The translations under genes were made by a program, and so were the position numbers. Below the pieces are notes generated by a model. It worked only from the letters and a program-made list of their open reading frames with translations, was not told where the DNA came from and did no database searches. This document shows, in pieces, positions 53,190-63,034 of a DNA stretch of 64,000 bases (position 1 is the stretch's first letter; every line of letters begins with the position of its first letter). Source of the stretch: JBBPYC01 sp038200275. GTDB lineage: Bacteria; Pseudomonadota; Gammaproteobacteria; Burkholderiales; Burkholderiaceae_C. The DNA lies in the NCBI GenBank assembly GCA_038200275.1, contig JBBPYC010000003.1:23960-87959 (forward strand), in the 5' to 3' direction.

Positions 53190-53830
53190 GGCCTCCACTG
53201 GTTCGAGTCGAGGGTGACAAACCAGCACGCCAGGCCTTCAAGCGCTATCCGATCGGCTACCTCCACATCGACATTGCCGAGGTGCGTACGGCTGAAGCCA
53301 AGCTTTGTTTGTTTGTTTGTGGCCATCGACCGCACGCAAGGAGTTTGCCTTTGTGCGCCTGGAGGAGAGTGCTACCGTCGAGACGGCTACGGCTTTTCTG
53401 CAATCGTTAATCGACGCGCTGCCCTATCGGATCCACACCGTGCTCACCGACAACGGCATTCAGTTTGGCGATCTTCCCTCGCGCAGGAACGGTCTGACGG
53501 CCAAGTTGCGCATCCATATGTTCAACCGCGTCTGCGCGGCCAACGGCATCGAGCACCGCACTACCCGAGCCCAATCATCCGTGGACCAACAGGCTAAGTC
53601 GAGCGCATGAAGCGCACGATCAAGGAAGCCACCGTCAAGCGCTACCAATTGCGACAGCCATGACCATCTACGGCAGCATCTTCAGGACTTCATCGGCGCC
53701 TACAACTTCGCTCGGCGTCTGAAGACCTTGAGCGGGCTGACGCCCTATGAATACTGCTGCAAATGCTGGACTTCAGAGCCAGATCGATTCATCATCAATC
53801 CGATCCATCAAATGCCGGGACTGAACGCTC
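53190..53830 (+). pseudogene. Decayed IS481-family transposase
   Basis: Segments of an rve/DDE integrase core lie in order but in different frames: GDKPARQAFKRYPIGYLHID, then AIDRT, KEFAFVRLEESATVETA, DALPYRIHTVLTDNGIQFGD, NRVCAANGIEHRTTR, PNHPWTN, VERMKRTIKEATVKRY, LRQHLQDFIGAYNFARRLKT and LTPYEYCCKCWTSEPDRF, ending HQMPGLN. This is the IS481 order. At least five frameshifts separate them, one at a (TTTG)4 run (53304-53319) where one unit is extra. The N-terminal part is missing or unreadable. No clear terminal inverted repeats were found in the surrounding gene-free DNA (53017-53189, 53831-54006). Confidence 0.88.
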
Positions 53831-54006
53831 AGGATGCCAGATCATGGCAAGCATTTTTTGCTTTACGCCAGTCAAAAGCACCTCTGGTGCGGAAGCAGCG
53901 GGCTGACTTGTAAAAATCCGTTCTGCGCCGCAGTGTCCGACGACACCTATTGCGACGCCGACAATATTTATTTCTAAGGATCGACAGCGGCGTCAGGCAA
54001 TACGCC

Positions 54007-55893
<1,887 letters not shown>

Positions 55894-56107
55894 GTTTATT
55901 TCCCTTTCAAAAGGATTCGCGGGGAAAAGAGAGACCGAAAACGAGTTCGAAAACGGACAACCCCAAATGATACGGTCGCCGTCCCCGCAGCCGTCAGCGG
56001 GCGGCCTGCGTATTGCACGGTGCAGGCAAGTTCTTTGCTGCGCAGCTCCCGAATGTGCGGGCGCTCTGTGCCCGGCATCCCCCAACCCATCGGTGCCACC
56101 ATTTCCC

Positions 56108-56941
56108 ATGAAGACCGTTCAACTGCCGTCCGGCATCGCCGTTCCTGTCCTTGGCCAGGGCACCTGGATGATGGGCGACGATCCTGCCGCGCGGCAGGAA
56201 GAAATCGCCACGCTGCAATTTGGGCTGGATCAAGGACTGACGCTGATCGACACCGCCGAGATGTACGGCAATGGGCGCAGCGAGGAATTGGTCGGCGCCG
56301 CCACCCATGGGCGGCGCGATCAGGTGTTTCTGGTCAGCAAGGTGCTGCCGCAGAACGCGAGCAAGACCGGCACGATTGCCGCCTGTGAGCGCAGCCTGCG
56401 CCGTTTGCAGACCGATCGAATTGACCTGTATCTGCTGCACTGGCGCGGCGGCGTGCCACTGGCAGAGACCGTGGCCGCGTTCGATGCGCTGATGCGCAGC
56501 GGCAAGATCCGGCATTGGGGCGTGAGCAATTTTGATCTGGGCGACATGCGTGAACTGATGAGCCTGGCGCCGGGCAAGCAGGTCGCGACGAACCAGCTTT
56601 TGTACAACCTGACGCGCCGCAACATCGAATGGGACCTTGCGCCGTGGTTGCGCCAGCATTCGGTGCCGGTGATGGCGTATTCGCCTGTCGAGCAGGGCCG
56701 GTTGGCAGCGCACCCGGCATTGCTGCGGCTTGCACAGTCGCACGGGCGAACCGCAGCACAACTTGCGCTGGCCTGGGTGCTTGATCAGGACAGCGTGGTC
56801 GCAATCCCGAAGTGCGCACAGCGCAAACATCTGGGCGAAAACGTGCAGGTGCTGACGCAGCCGCTCAGCGACGAAGAACGCAGCGCACTCGAACATCTTT
56901 TTCCGGCACCAACGCGTGCGACGCCACTGGCGGTGATCTGA
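56108..56941 (+). CDS. Aldo/keto reductase
   Basis: A 277-residue NADPH-dependent aldo/keto reductase. Seen: VPVLGQGTWMMGD, IDTAEMYGNGRSEELVG (catalytic Asp and Tyr), VSKVLPQNASKTGTIAACERSL, LYLLHWRGGVPLAE (His), GVSNFDLGDM and a cofactor-binding AIPKCAQRKHLGEN. It resembles the YeaE/DkgA-like group; substrate unknown. It is shorter than Tas at 354-1415 and not closely similar to it. It sits between glmS (divergent, 214 bp apart) and glmU (convergent). Confidence 0.93.
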   Translation: MKTVQLPSGIAVPVLGQGTWMMGDDPAARQEEIATLQFGLDQGLTLIDTAEMYGNGRSEELVGAATHGRRDQVFLVSKVLPQNASKTGTIAACERSLRRLQTDRIDLYLLHWRGGVPLAETVAAFDALMRSGKIRHWGVSNFDLGDMRELMSLAPGKQVATNQLLYNLTRRNIEWDLAPWLRQHSVPVMAYSPVEQGRLAAHPALLRLAQSHGRTAAQLALAWVLDQDSVVAIPKCAQRKHLGENVQVLTQPLSDEERSALEHLFPAPTRATPLAVI

Positions 56942-56975
56942 ACCGAACGCAGTTGCGCTACAGCCGACAAAGCAC

Positions 56976-58391
56976 TCAGTTGTTTTTTTTCTGCTTGACT
57001 GGCCGGTGCCAGTCGTCGATCGCGCGTTGCCGCCCGCGTGCCACCACAAGCCGGCCGGCCGCCACGTCCTGCGTGATGGTCGAGCCGCCGCCGATGGTGC
57101 TGCCTTCGGCCAGCGTGACCGGCGCCACCAGCACACAGTTGCTGCCGACGTGCACATCCGCACCGATCACAGTGCGGTGCTTGTTCGCGCCGTCGTAGTT
57201 CGCGGTGATGCTGCCAGCGCCGTAGTTCACGCGCTCGCCCACCGTTGCATCGCCGAGATATGCCAAGTGATTGGCTTTGGCGCCTGCGGCCAGTGTGGAA
57301 TTTTTCACTTCGACAAAATTGCCGATGTGAACCTCAGCGCTCAACTGCGCACCGGGCCGCAGCCGCGCGAATGGGCCGATCAGCGCGCGCGGTCCGATCT
57401 GCACACCGCCCGGTTGTTCGCCGTCGATGTGGGTAAATGCGCGGATCACCGCGCCTGCATCGATCTGCGCGTTCGCGATCACGCAGTTCGGGCCAATCCG
57501 CACGCCAGCACCCAGCCGCACGTCGCCTTCGAACACGCAGTTCACGTCGATCTCGACGTCTTGTCCGCAGTCAAGGGTGCCGCGCACGTCGATGCGCGCC
57601 GGGTCGGCCAGCCGCACGCCCTGCTCCAGCAGTTGCTGTGCATGGCGCTTCTGAAATTCACGCTCGAGGCTCGCCAGCTGCACCGGGCTGTTCACGCCCG
57701 CGACCTGCGCTGCATCGCTAATCCGGTGCGCAACGACTGCCACGCCGTCGGCCACCGCGAACTTGACGATGTCGGTCAGGTAGTACTCGGCTTGCGCGTT
57801 CTTGTTGTCCAGTCGTGCGAGCCAGCCTTTGAGCAGCCGCGCCGGAACAGCCATGATGCCGCTGTAGATTTCCTGCACGCGCAGTTGTTCTTGCGTGGCG
57901 TCTTTTTGCTCGACGATCGCAAGCACGGCGCCGTTCGGGCCGTCGCGCAGCACGCGGCCGTAGCCGGTCGGGTCGTCGAACGTGATCGTCAGCAGCGCGA
58001 GCCGATCGCCCTGGCCCGCATCCAGCAACGCCTGCAACGTGTCGGCCTGCGTGAGCGGCACATCGCCCGACAGCACCAGCACGACCCCGTCGTCGGCCAG
58101 CACGGGCAGCGCCTGCTGAACGGCGTGGCCGGTGCCGAGTTGTGGCTCCTGGCGCACAAAATTCAGATCAAAACCGTGCAGGGCGCTACTGCCATCTGCC
58201 AAGTATGCTTCTACTTCGATAGCACCGTGGCCGGTGATCACCACCACCTGGCGCGCTTGCAACCGCGCTGCTGTGTCGACCACGTGGCGCAACAGCGGGC
58301 GCCCGGCCAGCCTGTGCAACACTTTCGGCGTACCGCTTTTCATGCGGGTGCCCTTCCCCGCCGCCATGACCACCACATCGACTGCCGCCAT
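56976..58391 (-). CDS. glmU: Bifunctional GlmU (UDP-GlcNAc pyrophosphorylase / acetyltransferase)
   Basis: A 471-residue enzyme making UDP-N-acetylglucosamine. The N-terminal uridyltransferase has VVMAAGKGTRMKSGTPKVLH; the C-terminal left-handed beta-helix has hexapeptide repeats and NFVEVKNSTLAAGAKANHLAYLGDA. The start is ATG 58391 with GAGGGG upstream, not 58412. Residues about 58-79 (IEVEAYLADGSSALHG) are encoded by a dispersed-repeat copy (58157-58223). The product joins GlmS in amino-sugar supply. Confidence 0.97.
   Translation of the reverse strand: MAAVDVVVMAAGKGTRMKSGTPKVLHRLAGRPLLRHVVDTAARLQARQVVVITGHGAIEVEAYLADGSSALHGFDLNFVRQEPQLGTGHAVQQALPVLADDGVVLVLSGDVPLTQADTLQALLDAGQGDRLALLTITFDDPTGYGRVLRDGPNGAVLAIVEQKDATQEQLRVQEIYSGIMAVPARLLKGWLARLDNKNAQAEYYLTDIVKFAVADGVAVVAHRISDAAQVAGVNSPVQLASLEREFQKRHAQQLLEQGVRLADPARIDVRGTLDCGQDVEIDVNCVFEGDVRLGAGVRIGPNCVIANAQIDAGAVIRAFTHIDGEQPGGVQIGPRALIGPFARLRPGAQLSAEVHIGNFVEVKNSTLAAGAKANHLAYLGDATVGERVNYGAGSITANYDGANKHRTVIGADVHVGSNCVLVAPVTLAEGSTIGGGSTITQDVAAGRLVVARGRQRAIDDWHRPVKQKKNN
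58157..58223 (-). repeat. Dispersed repeat, copy I (inside glmU)
   Basis: On the minus strand: GCTATCGAAGTAGAAGC (58207-58223, imperfect 17-bp head), ATACTTGGCAGATGG, AGCGCCCTGCA, then CGGTTTTGATCTGAATTTT. It is in frame in the uridyltransferase domain, in a loop after the second beta strand. Confidence 0.6.
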
Positions 58392-59289
58392 CGTTGCCCC
58401 TCGCTCATCCATTGCTCTCGGAGCGCGGATTATCGGCGCGCTGCTGATCTGTACGTTGCTGTCGGCATGCGGATTCGTGAAGCTGAGCTACAACAATGCG
58501 CCGGACCTCGTCTATTTCTGGCTCGACGGCTACGTCGGCTTCGACGAAACGCAGAAGCCCGCGGTGCTGGCCGACGTCGCGCAGCTGCAGCGCTGGCACC
58601 GCTCAGAGGAATTGCCGCGCTATGCCCAGTTGCTGGAGCGGTTGGCTCAGGCGGCGCCGGAGGATCTGAGCGCCGACGCCGTCTGCAGCGTGCAGCGGGA
58701 GGTGCAGACCCGCTTCGACGTGCTGCTGACCCAGGCCGAGCCGGCGGTCGACGCCATCGCGAACAACTTCTCCGCCGCACAGTATCGCCATCTCGAGACC
58801 AAGTTCGACAAGCAGAACGCCAAGTTCCGCAGCGAATGGATCGACGCGAAACCCGCCGACCGATTTGAGAGACGGTTGAAGCGGGCGGTCGAGCAAGCCG
58901 AGCGCCTTTACGGCCGCCTTGATGAACCGCAGCTTGCGGTGCTGCGAGAAAACCTAAAGCGCTCGCGCTTTGATCCTGTGCAGTCACTGACTGAGTCGAA
59001 GAGGCGCCAGCGCGCCACGCTGGTCGCGCTGCGAACGATTTCGGACGCCGCCTTGGCGCCGGAAAGACGGCGTGTTGCCGTTCAAAGCTGGCTCGATCAA
59101 CTGCAGCGCTCGCCAGACCCTGCAGCGCGCGAGCGGCAGGCCGCGTTTGCGATCCAGAGCTGCACCCACATTGCCAACCTGCACAACAGCACCTCCAGCG
59201 TGCAGCGCGCTCAGGCAGCGCAACGCCTGCGAGGCTATGCGCAGGATTTCCACGAATTGAGCGGCAGGTCGAGCAGCAATGGCGCGTGA
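58366..59289 (+). CDS. DUF6279-like lipoprotein
   Basis: A 307-residue lipoprotein from ATG 58366 (MTTTSTAAIVAPRSS), with the hydrophobic stretch IIGALLICTLLSAC ending in a lipobox Cys at about residue 36. The mature part begins GFVKLSYNNAPDLVYFWLDGYVGFD, the opening I associate with DUF6279 family lipoproteins. The rest is helical and charged. The start overlaps the divergent glmU start by 26 bp, so each promoter lies inside the other gene. Likely outer-membrane or periplasmic; function unknown. Confidence 0.85.
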   Translation: MTTTSTAAIVAPRSSIALGARIIGALLICTLLSACGFVKLSYNNAPDLVYFWLDGYVGFDETQKPAVLADVAQLQRWHRSEELPRYAQLLERLAQAAPEDLSADAVCSVQREVQTRFDVLLTQAEPAVDAIANNFSAAQYRHLETKFDKQNAKFRSEWIDAKPADRFERRLKRAVEQAERLYGRLDEPQLAVLRENLKRSRFDPVQSLTESKRRQRATLVALRTISDAALAPERRRVAVQSWLDQLQRSPDPAARERQAAFAIQSCTHIANLHNSTSSVQRAQAAQRLRGYAQDFHELSGRSSSNGA

Positions 59290-59305
59290 GATTCGGTTGG
59301 TTTGA

Positions 59306-60469
59306 TCAGCGCTTGGGGGGCTGGGTCGCCGTGCCCACACCGTGACTCAACCGGTCGAGCACCCCGAACAGTGAGTCGATGGAGTAGCCCGTCAGAAATG
59401 CAAGTGCGAACGGCACCGACAGCGCATTGGTTGATTCGACACCCGGCAGCGCCGCGGCGGAAAACCAACCCACCACGATGCCCGCGACGCCGCCAAGCGC
59501 GATTCGCATCAATGCGGAGAACACTTGCATGGCTGGCGTGCGAACGTTGGCCACGTTGCGCATTACGAACAGGATCGAGCCCAGCGTTCCGAAGAAAAAC
59601 GGCAGAAACCAGTTGGTGCGCAGTGACACCTTGCTTTCGATGTCGGGTATGAACTTCAGCGGAGTCAGCGGATCAAGCGGCAACGCCGCCTTGCCGTCGA
59701 CGGCTGGCAGGACCGTCACCATGAAGCAAAAGTCGTAGAGCGTTTCGATCCGCAACGGCCGCATCCAGGTCGGGCTCGTCTGAATCATCTGCGGCACAAC
59801 CAGTTGGCCGTCCTGATCCACCGAGCAGATCGCGTCGTCGTTGGATGAGGGACCCGCGTCCGGTTCGTCCTGGAGCGAGGCGAACAGATCGCGAGACGGA
59901 AACAGTGTGGTCTTGTTGGCGCGGCTGCCCTTGTTCGTGGCCATATACAGGCTGCGGCTCAGTTCCGTAAACTCAATGCTCTTCTGGCGATACATTGCCA
60001 GCGTGAGATTCGAGGTGGAATTCGGCAGGTCGTCCTGCGCCATCCTCCGGAGCGCGGTCACTGCAGACTGCGGGCGCATCGACTCAAGTTGCTTGAGGGC
60101 CTGCAGTCCGGCCACTTCGGTGCGTAGCGAATGCATGAAGTGGCCAGTGACCAACAGCACGCACAGTGCCACCACCGCAAGCACGAGTTGCAGCCACCAA
60201 GCTTTTTTCTGATTCGCGGGCACAAATGGGTCGCGACCAAATCGCAGGTCGGCCACCGTCATCGGCGCGATCAGCTGCGCGACGTCGTTCAGCGCCACCG
60301 TCAGCACATGCACATCCGGCACGCCCTCTTCTCTTTGACTCCGCTCGACGCAATGGAGTTTGCTGAAAACGGCTTCGTCATGCAGCAAACCGACCCGCGC
60401 GGCGTAGCGGGTCGCGAGACGCAGATCGCTGACCAGCGCCTCGGTATCCACGACTGCAGTGGTGTCCAT
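59306..60469 (-). CDS. Membrane protein of unknown function
   Basis: 387 residues starting MDTTAVVDTEALVSDLRLATRYA. A cytoplasmic helical N-terminus (1-90) is followed by one TM (about 91-112, LQLVLAVVALCVLLVTGHF). A long extracytoplasmic helical domain (about 115-285) has Cys in DDAICSVDQ and YDFCF. Then come three C-terminal TM segments (about 285-370; LPFFFGTLGSILFVMRNV, IALGGVAGIVVGWFSAAAL, FALAFLTGYSIDSLFGVLD). No family was recognised. It converges with the lipoprotein gene, 16 bp apart. Confidence 0.78.
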   Translation of the reverse strand: MDTTAVVDTEALVSDLRLATRYAARVGLLHDEAVFSKLHCVERSQREEGVPDVHVLTVALNDVAQLIAPMTVADLRFGRDPFVPANQKKAWWLQLVLAVVALCVLLVTGHFMHSLRTEVAGLQALKQLESMRPQSAVTALRRMAQDDLPNSTSNLTLAMYRQKSIEFTELSRSLYMATNKGSRANKTTLFPSRDLFASLQDEPDAGPSSNDDAICSVDQDGQLVVPQMIQTSPTWMRPLRIETLYDFCFMVTVLPAVDGKAALPLDPLTPLKFIPDIESKVSLRTNWFLPFFFGTLGSILFVMRNVANVRTPAMQVFSALMRIALGGVAGIVVGWFSAAALPGVESTNALSVPFALAFLTGYSIDSLFGVLDRLSHGVGTATQPPKR

Positions 60470-60515
60470 TGCGTTGCCGCTTGACCGTTGGTGTGTCCGT
60501 GGGGTTCAGCGGCTG

Positions 60516-60728
60516 CTAGATATAAATACCGTTGACCGACCCGGCAGGCGTTCTGCACTGGCACGTTTGGCCGACCGTGCCGGGCGGAGTGGCCCAGCAC
60601 CAGAGACGCGGGGTCGAGCAGATGGTGCCCGGCTTGTGCGGCGGGACCTGGGCCTGTGCGTTGTGCGGCAACAGGGTCGCATGCGCAAACATCAAGGCGA
60701 CGACAGGTAGCATGCGGGCAGTTTTCAA
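60516..60728 (-). CDS. Small exported Cys-containing protein
   Basis: 70 residues from TTG 60728 (MKTARMLPVVALMFAHATLL), chosen because CGGAGG lies 5 nt upstream; ATG 60713 is 20 nt from it. Signal peptide to about NAQA, then a 43-residue mature part, VPPHKPGTICSTPRLWCWA followed by TPPGTVGQTCQC, with four Cys and many Pro/Gly. I recall similar PPHxPGTIC peptides in Burkholderiales but know no function. Two disulphides are plausible. The 228 bp upstream to mscS hold nothing else. Confidence 0.68.
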   Translation of the reverse strand: MKTARMLPVVALMFAHATLLPHNAQAQVPPHKPGTICSTPRLWCWATPPGTVGQTCQCRTPAGSVNGIYI

Positions 60729-60956
60729 AATGGCCTCCGATACGGAAGGAACGCAAAACGAAGTGAACGCCTGAGGGCCGATGCTTGAAGTCACGAAGCG
60801 GTCGGGCGTCGGTTCATTCTGTTCAGGCCACTGCAGCGCGCCAATCCCGCAAACGAGGGATGCGTGCCAAGCGTTGCCGTAGGCACAAATTTTTTTGCCG
60901 GGCACCACACGCCGGGTTCTGCAGCCGTGGCGCCGGGCGTTATCAGGCGCGAAAAG

Positions 60957-62036
60957 CTACTGCGGCGTGTCTTGCCTGTCGTGCCCAGCGGCAGCATCGC
61001 CGCGTGTCTGCCGGCTACCTGCTGCTTCTTTCCAGCGCGGCCGAGTCGCGCCCACCGTGGCCGCGGGCCAGCCTTCGCGCTGCTTGGAGCGATCGCCCTC
61101 GTCCGCTTCTGTCTGGTCGTGGAAGAGGTGCACCGCCGTCTCATACGGCATGTCGATGCCGGCCTTGTCGAGCGCATTTTTCACTGCAGTGATCACCGCT
61201 GCATGCACATGCACCACGTCGACGCGCCGGCTGTTCGTCCACCAGCGCGCCCGGATCGCAACCCAGCTGGCGGCCAGGTCCCAAGGCAGCGCTTCGGGTG
61301 CGGGATCAAGCTCGACATCCGGCACGCTGGAGATCGCCTGCTTGATGACCACACAGGCTCCTTCGATGTTGTCGCCATAGCCGATACCGAAGTCGTATTG
61401 GCTGCGGCGTTGTTTGTGTGCGGTGCGCACCACGATGGAATTCGTATAGATCTCGCTGTTCGGGATGACGACGCGCTGGCCGTCATAGGTTTCGATGATG
61501 GTTGCGCGGGTTTCGATGCGGCGCACCGTGCCTTCGAAGTTTTTGACCTCGATTTGGTCGTTCACCTCGAACGGCTGGCGCAGCAAGATCAACAACCCTG
61601 CGAGCCAGTTTTGCAGGATGTCCTTGAACGCAAAGCCGATCGCGACCGAACTGACGCCCAGACCCGCGATCAGGTCGCCTGGCTTCAACGACGGAATCAC
61701 GATGGTCGCGGCCAGCAGGAAGCCGAACAGCAGCACCACCCACTTGACGAAGCCCCCGAGCACTTCGCCCAGGTTGTCACGGTTGCGCCGCACCGAAGTT
61801 CGGTTGACGAGCCGCCGGGCCAAGAGCGCGAGGCCCCAGAAGATCAGAAGCACGACGATGGCGACCGCAATGTTGGGCAGCAGCCGAACGGCGCCGTCGA
61901 TCCAGTTGTTGAGCCGCACGATCGCAGGTCCGAAATTCGAATCGGCGGCGCCGGGTAGCACGTTGAGCGACTCAGACGCTTTGCCGGCAGCAGAAACAGC
62001 AGCGGCACTCGCTGCAGAAATGGCGGAATCGGCCAT
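60957..62036 (-). CDS. MscS-family mechanosensitive channel
   Basis: A 359-residue protein with three TM segments: about 53-75 (NIAVAIVVLLIFWGLALLA), 95-115 (WVVLLFGFLLAATIV) and the pore helix with GLGVSSVAIGFAFKDILQNW. The MscS beta domain follows (PFEVNDQIEVKNFEGTVRRI, VIPNSEIYTNSIVV) and then an alpha/beta domain. A 60-residue polar C-terminal extension is unusual compared with E. coli MscS (286 aa). A GGAG 11 nt before ATG 62036 supports the start. Role: osmotic safety valve. Confidence 0.94.
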   Translation of the reverse strand: MADSAISAASAAAVSAAGKASESLNVLPGAADSNFGPAIVRLNNWIDGAVRLLPNIAVAIVVLLIFWGLALLARRLVNRTSVRRNRDNLGEVLGGFVKWVVLLFGFLLAATIVIPSLKPGDLIAGLGVSSVAIGFAFKDILQNWLAGLLILLRQPFEVNDQIEVKNFEGTVRRIETRATIIETYDGQRVVIPNSEIYTNSIVVRTAHKQRRSQYDFGIGYGDNIEGACVVIKQAISSVPDVELDPAPEALPWDLAASWVAIRARWWTNSRRVDVVHVHAAVITAVKNALDKAGIDMPYETAVHLFHDQTEADEGDRSKQREGWPAATVGATRPRWKEAAGSRQTRGDAAAGHDRQDTPQ

Positions 62037-62129
62037 GGGTCAGGGATCTCCGTTTTGACGAGCTTCATCTTGCCACGCGTGGGCAGCAGGACGGTGCCAA
62101 CCTGCGGCACTGAGAGACTTATGGGACAG

Positions 62130-62985
62130 CCGGCCACCGATTCATCGCGACGCCGCGCGAACTCGTTACCTACGTGCACTACGACGCGCTATATCAGGCC
62201 TATTTGAATGCCTGCCTGATCCTGCTGGGCTTCAACACACCGTTTGATCCAGGCCTGCCGTTTCAGCATGAGGACTACCAAGACAAGCAGACCGGGTTCG
62301 CACACTTCGGTCCACCGCACATCCTGACGCTGATCACCGAAGTCGCGACGCGCGCGCTGAAAGCCGTGCGTTTTCAGAAGTACAACGTGCGCCGCCGGTT
62401 GCGGCCTGAGGCGGTCGGGGCTGAATGTATCGGCGCCGCAATGGACGCGCTGCCATCGTGCAGCGGCTGGCTTCACTGCAGGCGATGGAGGCGGCTTTCG
62501 GCGGCAGCTCGGGCATCGGCGCTCGGTTGGATACCGCCAAATGGGGCCAGGAATTGGCTATTGCCAATGGCATTCACGGAAGGCGCTCCGGTGCATCCGG
62601 CCTATGGCGCGGGTCATGCGACTGTCGCCGGCGCGTGCATCACGATCCTGAGAGACTAGTTCGATCGCGGCAGACCCTTGGTCGACGGAGCCGGCGCGCC
62701 GATCGCCTACGTCGCACGGGCGGACGGGCGGACGGCAGTGCATTGAACGATGTCAGCAGCAGCCTCACCACGCCGCTCACGATCGAAGGCGAACTCAACA
62801 AGCTCGGTGCGAACAGAGCAACCGCGCGTAACTGGGGTGGCATGCACTACTACTCGGACTTCATCAAGTCGTTCCACGTCGGGGAGCAGATCGCCGTTGG
62901 GCTGCTCGAGGAGCAAAAGCTGACCTATCGGGAGAACTTTTCCATGACGGTGCCGGTGTTCGATGGGACGTCGGTCCGCATCTGA
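62130..62985 (+). pseudogene. Decayed vanadium-dependent haloperoxidase
   Basis: The C-terminal part of a PAP2-fold vanadium haloperoxidase in broken frames: ATPRELVTYVHYDALYQAYL, FGPPHILTLITEVATRALKA, KYNVRRRLRPEA (vanadate Lys/Arg), MAFTEGAPVHPAYGAGHATV (catalytic His), a nonsense TAG after ITILRD, RADGRTAVH then a shift, and IEGELNKLGANRA with RNWGGMHYYSDF (Arg/His) to NFSMTVPVFDGTSVRI. The N-terminal half (several hundred residues in the family) is absent; upstream is the mscS start. The motif residues survive, so decay is probably recent. Confidence 0.85.
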
Positions 62986-63034
62986 CACTGTCATAGAGGC
63001 GCGCAGCCGATCGGCAGCGCGCCCCTTGCGTCGA

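Noticed and set aside
53304..53319. (TTTG)4 run as a phase-variation switch
   Set aside because: The gene has several other frameshifts, so slippage here could not restore a functional transposase.
55894..56107. glmS ribozyme or other riboswitch upstream of glmS
   Set aside because: The known glmS ribozyme is a Gram-positive feature, and I see none of its conserved core in this 214-bp region.
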